A stretch of DNA of 64,000 bases from JALZVT01 sp964634815. GTDB lineage: Bacteria > Pseudomonadota > Gammaproteobacteria > Pseudomonadales > Azotimanducaceae. This document shows, one piece after another, positions 58,344 to 64,000 of the stretch (its first letter is position 1; the number at the start of each line of letters is the position of its first letter). The stretch lies in NCBI GenBank assembly GCA_964634815.1, contig CAZWMD010000017.1:1-64000 (forward strand), given 5' to 3'. The notes under the pieces were generated by a model. It was not told the DNA's origin. It saw nothing but the letters and a program-made list of their open reading frames with translations, and searched no databases. Position numbers and translations under genes: made by a program.

Positions 58344-59627
58344 ATGAGTTACTACAAAATTTGCGGTGGAAAATCGCTCAGCGGAACGATCCGGCCTCAG
58401 GGCAACAAGAATTCCGCGTTGCCACTTATCGCTGCCGCGCTGTTAACCGATCAGCCAGTCACATTGCACAACTTGCCGGATATCGGGGACGTGCGAACAA
58501 AGCTTGCGTTGATAGAAAGCCTTGGCGCGCTTGTCGAGTTTGAAGGCAGCACCTGTGTCATTGATGCGTCTCCTGTTAGCCAACAAAACCCTGATCCGGC
58601 GCTTTCTGCGAAAATTCGGACGTCGTTGCTACTGGCGGCTCCACTACTTGCCAGATTTGGACGTACGCGGGTCTTCCGACCAGGAGGTGATCGGATCGGC
58701 CAGCGAAACCTGGATACCCACCTTTCTGCGCTTCAAGCGTTTGGGGCATCTATAGAGGCGGAATCCGGCAGCTATGTTCTGACGTCAATGGGACTTGAGG
58801 CCACGGACCTTTTCTTGGACGAAATGAGTGTTACTGGCACTGAGCAAGCCCTGCTTTGTGCAGTCCTTGCTCCTGGGGTTACGACAATTAGTCAGGCGGC
58901 TACCGAGCCTCATGTACAGGACTTGTGCCGAGCGCTGGTTGCCATGGGTGCTCGAATACAAGGGATAGGCACACATTCATTAAGAGTGATTGGAGTTGCG
59001 TCGTTGGGTGGGATCGAATTTTCGATTTCACCTGACTATATGGAGGTGGGCTCTCTCATCGCGCTCGCGGCTGCGACTAGATCCTCCATTCGAATTACCG
59101 ACGCGCAACCCGAAAATCAGCGTATCACTCAGGTTGCCTTTCGTCGACTCGGTGTTACCTGGCAAGTAGATGGGAGTGACATTGTGGTTCCTGAGACCCA
59201 GGAATTGCGAATTCAAAAAGACTTCGACGGTGCCACACCCAAGATTGCGGATTTGCCCTGGCCTGGCTTCCCGCCCGACTTGATCAGCATTGCTGTTGTG
59301 CTTGCGACTCAGTGCGAAGGCTCAATCCTGATAAACCAGCGAATGTTCGATCGTCGGCTGGTTTTTGTAGATCGTCTGATCGCCATGGGGGCCGGAATCG
59401 TGCAGTGTGATCCACACCGAGTTTTGGTGATGGGTGCGCGCCAACTTCGATCAATCACATTGAGGTCGCCTGACATACGCGCTGGTATGTCGATGGTTAT
59501 CGCTGCGATGTCGGCCCAGGGAGAGTCGATAATCGAGAACATCGCACAAATTGATCGGGGGTATGAACGCCTCGAAGAACGACTCTCGGCCCTTGGGGCA
59601 GATATTCAGCGCTGTTCCAGTCCCTGA
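58344..59627 (+). CDS. murA: UDP-N-acetylglucosamine 1-carboxyvinyltransferase (MurA homologue) with Asp at the fosfomycin-target position
   Basis: 427-residue EPT-fold enzyme. GNKNSALPL has the substrate Lys22; FRPGGDRIGQRNLDTHL corresponds to the PGGCxIGARPVDLH loop, with Asp116 in place of Cys115 of E. coli; PGFPPDL holds the Asp equivalent to Asp305 and DIRAGMS the Arg equivalent to Arg397. It transfers enolpyruvate to UDP-GlcNAc, the first step of peptidoglycan synthesis. Asp in that position is known to give fosfomycin resistance in mycobacteria and chlamydiae. It is not in the usual murA neighbourhood, so a second copy may exist elsewhere. Confidence 0.9.
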   Translation: MSYYKICGGKSLSGTIRPQGNKNSALPLIAAALLTDQPVTLHNLPDIGDVRTKLALIESLGALVEFEGSTCVIDASPVSQQNPDPALSAKIRTSLLLAAPLLARFGRTRVFRPGGDRIGQRNLDTHLSALQAFGASIEAESGSYVLTSMGLEATDLFLDEMSVTGTEQALLCAVLAPGVTTISQAATEPHVQDLCRALVAMGARIQGIGTHSLRVIGVASLGGIEFSISPDYMEVGSLIALAAATRSSIRITDAQPENQRITQVAFRRLGVTWQVDGSDIVVPETQELRIQKDFDGATPKIADLPWPGFPPDLISIAVVLATQCEGSILINQRMFDRRLVFVDRLIAMGAGIVQCDPHRVLVMGARQLRSITLRSPDIRAGMSMVIAAMSAQGESIIENIAQIDRGYERLEERLSALGADIQRCSSP

Positions 59628-59654
59628 ATTCGACTTGCTTTGCACTGGCGTGTC

Positions 59655-59790
59655 CCAGTTTACGGATTCCCAAAATCTGCTTGAGTAAACTGGCGGTGAG
59701 GCCAAATCCTGGCTGTCCCGATTTCGTGTGTGGAGTGTTGATGTTTAGGACCCTGCAATCTCCAGGTGCTCCAAATCGTGGCTGTCCTGA
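59655..59790. repeat. REP-like element G, overlapping the start of the DUF3187 gene
   Basis: A 9-bp perfect inverted repeat CCAGTTTAC / GTAAACTGG (59655-59663, 59685-59693), then half-sites CCTGGCTGTCCCG (59708-59720) and GTGGCTGTCCTGA (59778-59790). The second half-site lies inside the coding sequence. Confidence 0.8.
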
Positions 59791-60817
59791 AAAGGCTTCA
59801 TTCTTGGGGGGTGTCCAATTTCTTGTCTTTTTAGCTTCCCATGGGTTGTGTTGCCTGATCGCGATGTTCGCCGCGGGTCTATCAATGTCTGCCATGGCCG
59901 CGGGAGAGACATTAGAAGTGCGCAATACGTCTCCACTTGCACAGCTCTATGGTTTGCCGCCAATGCGTGGTGCTATAGCTGACGGCTTTCGTATCCGTTT
60001 TGATGTGGATGTGGCCAACAGTTTCACTGGTGATCTAAATGATGCTGAGTTTGTCTTCCTCGACGGTGAGACCTCGACATTCTCCTACACTCTAAAATAT
60101 GGCTGGGATGATCGTTGGGAGGTGGGGTTGGAACTGCCCTGGGTCGTTCACTCCGGAGGCAGGTTTGACCGTCTTATTGATGACTTCCATGAGCTCTTCG
60201 GTTTGCCTGATGGCGGCCGTCCGCTAGCCGAACGCGGCGCTGTTGATTTTGTGATTCGCCTGGATGGGCGTTCCGAAGTTGCCCTGGATACCAAGACTTC
60301 CGATGTGGGCGATGTTAGAGGGTGGTTGGCTTATAGGCTGTACAATTCTTCCCAACGCAGTTTGGTGTCCCGCTTCCATGCCAAGTTACCCACCGGACGT
60401 GCCAGGAACCTCAGTGGTTCGGGCGGTACTGATTTCGCTCTGGGACTCGATTATGTTGATCATGAGTTGTTTGCACGCGCAGGTGTTCAGCTAACTATTG
60501 GCGGCGGCATCTCCTATCTGGGGACGGGGAATCTGTTGCCAGACCGGCAGAACTCTTTTGTGCCCTATGGTCACCTGGGCTTGGCGAGAAAGATTGGATG
60601 GCACAATCGTGTCAGATTCTTAGGACAACTGGATGCGCACGGTGCGCTCTTTGATGCCCGCCTATCTCATCTCGGACATAGTGTTTTGCAAGGAACACTT
60701 GGATTCCAGTTTGATTTGACAGCCAAAGCCCGATTAGGACTGGTACTTATAGAAGATCTCAGTGGGGGTGGTGCGGCGGACGTTATTTTTAAACTGTCTT
60801 TGGTGGGGCAGCTGTGA
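59741..60817 (+). CDS. DUF3187 family exported protein
   Basis: About 358 residues. After a long N-terminal leader (hydrophobic part about 28-52, ending SAMAAG) comes the DUF3187 body: TSPLAQLYGLPPMRG, alternating strands with GYG/WDD turns, LPTGRARNLSGSGGTDFALGLDY. It looks like an outer-membrane beta-structure; function unknown. ATG 59741 has GGAG 6 nt upstream, but the first ~20 codons are made of repeat element G (NRGCPEK); ATG 59864 or a TTG near 59847 would give a shorter leader. Coupled to the next gene by a 4-nt overlap. Confidence 0.8.
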   Translation: MFRTLQSPGAPNRGCPEKASFLGGVQFLVFLASHGLCCLIAMFAAGLSMSAMAAGETLEVRNTSPLAQLYGLPPMRGAIADGFRIRFDVDVANSFTGDLNDAEFVFLDGETSTFSYTLKYGWDDRWEVGLELPWVVHSGGRFDRLIDDFHELFGLPDGGRPLAERGAVDFVIRLDGRSEVALDTKTSDVGDVRGWLAYRLYNSSQRSLVSRFHAKLPTGRARNLSGSGGTDFALGLDYVDHELFARAGVQLTIGGGISYLGTGNLLPDRQNSFVPYGHLGLARKIGWHNRVRFLGQLDAHGALFDARLSHLGHSVLQGTLGFQFDLTAKARLGLVLIEDLSGGGAADVIFKLSLVGQL

Positions 60818-62451
60818 GTTTGCGACGCAAGAGCGGTCAACCGTCAAGCACCAGGATACAACGCTCCTTCGGAGCCCTGCAGTCCAAAACCTTCGATCTG
60901 GGTGTAATCGGTGCAGGGCCCGTTGGTGCTGGAGTGGCTCGTCGCGCGGCTGCAGCTGGACTCAGTGTCGCCTTGCTCGAATCGACGGACTACTCGAGTG
61001 GCCTGGTTGCCAATCCGGCCAGACTGTTAAGTCGTCATTCTGGACGTTCCTGGTTTGCTCACATGAAGTACCTGCGTGAGGCAGCTTACGAACATCGGCA
61101 GTTGCATCAGATGGCGCCTCATGTTGTCCAGCCCGCAACTATGATTGCACCAATCCGTGACAAGCTTACATCGATGAAATTCAGGTTTTCGTTGGCGCAC
61201 TATGAGTCCCCGGCTGTTGTTTCTACTGGTGAGCGGGCGCAACGATGGGATCGAAAACGACTGGCAGATCAAGAGCCGATTCTTGATGGCGGACTCTTTT
61301 CTGGTGCCTGGCTTTATCGTGATTTTTTGGTCGATGAAGCGAGGTTAGTTCTTGCTCTGTTGCGTGATGCTTCGCGTTTTGGCGCGGAATGCGCTAACTA
61401 TGTTTGCGTCAATACGATTACTCAGAAAAGTGGCCGCTATTTCTTAAACTCTAGAGATGAGCTGTCGGGAAGGGAGTTTGCAGTTCGTTGTCAGAGTGTA
61501 GTGGACACAGTAACACCGAGGTTTGGACCAAATAGAGAGTCTGACTTTTGTTTTGCCAAGAACGTGCATATTGCCGTGCCTCAACAAAAACTGCCATTGA
61601 AGTATCCGATGGTCATGGAGACTGCCGACAAGGGTAGTGTTTTTGCGATACCGCAGGGTCAGGTGACCTATTTAGGCGCGGCGAATCTTAGGGCTTCGGC
61701 GGAGATCGACAGTGAGATGACTGTTTCCGAAGCAGACATCCAGCACTTGCTGTCGCCACTGCTTAACTATTTTTCCATTGAAGAAGTCAGGCCGATAGAT
61801 GTAGTCGCGAGCTGGGCTGGGCTACATCCGATGCTCAATGACGCTTCCATTGCTGGTACGCAGATTCCTCGAGGCAGAGAAGTGATCGTAGACAGAGACG
61901 ACATTATACGTATCAGGGGAGGGGACTCAGTAATCCATGACCTGCTGGCTGAGGAGGCGTTATCCCACGTTAGAAAGGTGCTTGATCGTAGCGTATCCCT
62001 TGATTATGAGCTCGGACCCCTGCCAGGCAGTAAATTTTCTCGGCAGGCAGGCCTTGCAGAAGCGTTATCTTGTCCGATCTCCGCGGAGATTAAGTATGTC
62101 AAAACTCGCTACAACATAGATGAGGCGACGGCTAGACGACTTGTCAGGCTCTATGGGGACGACGTAGTCACTGTCTTGGGCGAAGAACCTGTTGCGCTTA
62201 GCCAGAGTGTCTTTGTTGAAGAAGTGGATTGGGCTGTTTTGGAGGAAGGGGCACTTACTCTTGAGGACATCCTCTATCGACGGCTTCGGTGTGTTTGGTT
62301 CGAACCCCAAGAGCTGATGTTACTTTTGCCAGCATTGACCGAGCGAGCGGCAATCCTTCTGGAATGGGATGCGTTGGAGCAGACAAGGCAACGTATCGCT
62401 TTTGAGGATCGCCTCGCGCTTGACCTCGCAGCGGTTCCCCTTGCGGATTAG
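60814..62451 (+). CDS. GlpD-like FAD-dependent oxidoreductase, divergent
   Basis: 545 residues. The FAD dinucleotide fold reads LGVIGAGPVGAGVARRAAAAGLSVALLE; YEHRQLHQMAPHVVQP and SWAGLHPML match the plan of glycerol-3-phosphate dehydrogenase (GlpD), and the C-terminal helical domain is present (NIDEATARRLVRLYGDDV). The GlpD loop that contacts flavin (SSxxxHGGLRYL) is replaced by NPARLLSRHSGRSWFAHMKYL, so substrate or catalysis may differ. Start GTG 60814, coupled to the DUF3187 gene, which suggests a joint function. Confidence 0.8.
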   Translation: MSLRRKSGQPSSTRIQRSFGALQSKTFDLGVIGAGPVGAGVARRAAAAGLSVALLESTDYSSGLVANPARLLSRHSGRSWFAHMKYLREAAYEHRQLHQMAPHVVQPATMIAPIRDKLTSMKFRFSLAHYESPAVVSTGERAQRWDRKRLADQEPILDGGLFSGAWLYRDFLVDEARLVLALLRDASRFGAECANYVCVNTITQKSGRYFLNSRDELSGREFAVRCQSVVDTVTPRFGPNRESDFCFAKNVHIAVPQQKLPLKYPMVMETADKGSVFAIPQGQVTYLGAANLRASAEIDSEMTVSEADIQHLLSPLLNYFSIEEVRPIDVVASWAGLHPMLNDASIAGTQIPRGREVIVDRDDIIRIRGGDSVIHDLLAEEALSHVRKVLDRSVSLDYELGPLPGSKFSRQAGLAEALSCPISAEIKYVKTRYNIDEATARRLVRLYGDDVVTVLGEEPVALSQSVFVEEVDWAVLEEGALTLEDILYRRLRCVWFEPQELMLLLPALTERAAILLEWDALEQTRQRIAFEDRLALDLAAVPLAD

Positions 62452-62832
62452 ATCAGCGATTTTGTTCATAGCTTGATTCCGGACACCCAGGAAATACCTA
62501 ATCCTGATTCAGGACACTCAGGAAACTCCTATGGGTCGACGCTTGGGTCGACATCCGATTCGAGGCGTCTTTGACGATGCTTGTGACGTGCATTTAACGA
62601 ACGTTCCGAATCTCTTAGAACTGAGACCTTTCTTTATTCTCCGTCGCGACTGGCCCAAATGATTGTATAGCTACGATTTTCGACAGCTTTGAAACCCTGG
62701 CTGTCCTGAATTGGAGTCTTGTAAACCTGGCTGTCCCGAATTGGGGGGCGAATTATGTGCCGGGGTTAATTGGTCCGCTTCCGCGTGAGCCTTTTGCTAT
62801 GATCTGTGGGTCTGGAATTGAGGGGAATTGTT
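62452..62832. other. Intergenic region with REP-like element H
   Basis: 381 bp. Apart from element H it contains the short repeat GGGTCGAC (62533, 62545). No gene seen; the acyl-CoA ligase promoter should lie in the last 80 bp. Confidence 0.7.
62481..62744. repeat. REP-like element H (2 direct + 2 inverted half-sites)
   Basis: GGACACCCAGGAAA (62481) and AGGACACTCAGGAAA (62511) on the left; CCTGGCTGTCCTGAATTGG (62697) and CCTGGCTGTCCCGAATTGG (62726) in inverted orientation on the right, about 170 bp apart. Confidence 0.85.
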
Positions 62833-64000
62833 ATGGCAATGCAACGTACACCGCTGTTGATGTCGAATTTGCTGGATCGGGGGGCGAAGGTTGCGCCCAA
62901 TGAGGAGATTGTTACGGCGACCGAAGATGGTGTGCGGCGTCAAACCTATCTTGAAACCCGCAACCGAGCCCATCAGCTGGCGCATGCTCTGCACGACGCC
63001 GGAATAGAAGTCGGGGATCGGGTTGCAACCTTCATGTGGAATGGCTCTCGTCATCTCGAGGCCTATCACGCCATTGCCTGCATGGGCGCGGTGCTGCATA
63101 CACTAAATGTTCGGCTGTCTGACAACGATCTTGAATACATCATCGATCATGCCCAAGACAAGCTCATCATCGTTGATGCAGATGTTTTGCCGTTGCTTGA
63201 GAAGCTTGACGGCAGGATGCCCAGCGTTACCAAGATTGTCGTCGCAACCGAGCAAGGTTTTGAAGGTTGGTCGAGTGAGCTGCCTGACGCGGAAGATTAC
63301 GAAGACTTCATCGCCGATAAACCCATAGATTATGAGTGGCCCCAGATCGATGAGAACTCGCCGATGGGGTTGTGCTACACCAGCGGAACTACCGGTAATC
63401 CGAAAGGCGTTGAGTACGAACATCGCTCTCAGTATTTGCACACGATGACGCAGTGCATGACCGATTCTATGGGCTTGTCTGGCGCGGATTCGGTCTGCGG
63501 AATTGTGCCGATGTTTCACGCCATGGGGTGGGGCATCCCCTGGAGTGCAACAATGTTGGGTGCAAAACAGGTTTTGCCCCATCGCTTTATGGATCCAACC
63601 CGACTCGCACGCTTGATGGCGGATGAAGAAGTTACCTTATCTGCAGGCGTGCCTACCATTTGGCAGGGTGTTAAAGCTCTCTACGAGGCCGATCCTGCCA
63701 GTCTTGATTTGTCGAAGTTGCAGCGGCTTACCTGTGGTGGATCTTCGCCTCCACCCTCTCTGATTCGTTGGTACTGGGACACTCTTGGTGTCGAAATGAT
63801 TCAGGGTTGGGGTATGACGGAGACAAGCCCTCTGGCAACTCTGTCACGTCGGGTCATGACGCGTGGTCATCTTGAACTCAGTGAAGACGCTCAGTTTGAA
63901 AACGTTGCTAAAGCAGGACAGCTCATGCCGGGACTTGAGCTGGATATATTTGACGAGGAGTTCAACCGGGTACCACACGATGGTGAAAGCGTTGGCGAGA
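62833..64000 (+). CDS. Long/medium-chain acyl-CoA ligase (AMP-forming), partial
   Basis: 389 residues of an ANL-family ligase cut by the right edge. The P-loop is LCYTSGTTGNPKGVEYEHRS; PMFHAMGWGIPW and IQGWGMTETSPL (adenine-binding region) are typical of fatty-acyl-CoA synthetases. It activates a fatty acid or related carboxylate for beta-oxidation. ATG 62833; the sequence after VPHDGESVGE is missing, including the C-terminal catalytic Lys. Confidence 0.92.
   Translation, partial: MAMQRTPLLMSNLLDRGAKVAPNEEIVTATEDGVRRQTYLETRNRAHQLAHALHDAGIEVGDRVATFMWNGSRHLEAYHAIACMGAVLHTLNVRLSDNDLEYIIDHAQDKLIIVDADVLPLLEKLDGRMPSVTKIVVATEQGFEGWSSELPDAEDYEDFIADKPIDYEWPQIDENSPMGLCYTSGTTGNPKGVEYEHRSQYLHTMTQCMTDSMGLSGADSVCGIVPMFHAMGWGIPWSATMLGAKQVLPHRFMDPTRLARLMADEEVTLSAGVPTIWQGVKALYEADPASLDLSKLQRLTCGGSSPPPSLIRWYWDTLGVEMIQGWGMTETSPLATLSRRVMTRGHLELSEDAQFENVAKAGQLMPGLELDIFDEEFNRVPHDGESVGE

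Overview
The window looks like draft chromosome of a Gammaproteobacterium, probably a free-living heterotroph. The evidence is gene order: yebC-ruvC-ruvA-ruvB-tolQ-tolR-tolA-tolB-pal-cpoB-queE-queC-tRNA-Lys and nadA / bepA-tusA-perM-dapA-bamC are gammaproteobacterial neighbourhoods. Gene content fits too: an HU protein with a Lys/Ala-rich tail, MiaE, DUF6279 and DUF3187 proteins, two CaiB/BaiF-family enzymes and a PhyH-type dioxygenase. I cannot place it below class. Five 100-N placeholders interrupt the sequence. At least four are flanked by the same bases on both sides (55, 45, 27 and 55 bp), so they are mostly unmerged contig overlaps rather than missing DNA.

Layout. 1-7.6 kb (minus strand): partial RhlB-like helicase, class Ic aminotransferase plus argC, two unknown proteins, a GT2 glycosyltransferase, miaE and an esterase. 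7.7-19.5 kb: ABC exporter, dinB, a racemase-prpE-monooxygenase operon for branched/short acyl-CoA metabolism, GNAT, wrbA, a TlpA-like lipoprotein, a 2OG dioxygenase, a lytic transglycosylase and proS. 19.5-33 kb: HU, fmdB-like gene, aspS, yebC-ruvCAB, the Tol-Pal envelope machine (without ybgC), the queuosine genes queE/queC and tRNA-Lys. 33-48 kb: SDR, MBL hydrolase, two small secreted proteins (one apparently frameshifted), a second CaiB-family enzyme, GshB-like ATP-grasp, nadA, bepA, tusA, perM, dapA, bamC, a second MBL protein and cnoX.

From 37.6 kb to the right end the character changes. A dispersed family of short repeats built on GGGACATCCAGG / CCTGGCTGTCCC half-sites appears in tandem and inverted arrangements at six or more places. 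A REP-associated (Y1/HUH) transposase gene sits among them at 47.6-48.6 kb. Copies reach into the 5' coding ends of two genes, and two of the five assembly breaks fall inside copies.

In this repeat-rich part lies the most interesting locus (49.1-55.0 kb). It is five tightly packed or overlapping genes: an FHA-domain protein, a PP2C phosphatase, a Ser/Thr kinase fused through a membrane segment to a formylglycine-generating-enzyme-like domain, a two-partner-secretion (ShlB/FhaC-type) outer-membrane transporter with an odd 110-residue N-terminal extension, and a small exported acidic protein. It reads as a phosphorylation-controlled secretion or surface system whose passenger is not in the window. 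Downstream are a glutamine amidotransferase-like protein, DUF6279 lipoprotein, dps, pspC-like gene, a MurA homologue with Asp in place of the fosfomycin-target Cys, a DUF3187 protein coupled to a divergent GlpD-like flavoprotein, and the start of an acyl-CoA ligase.
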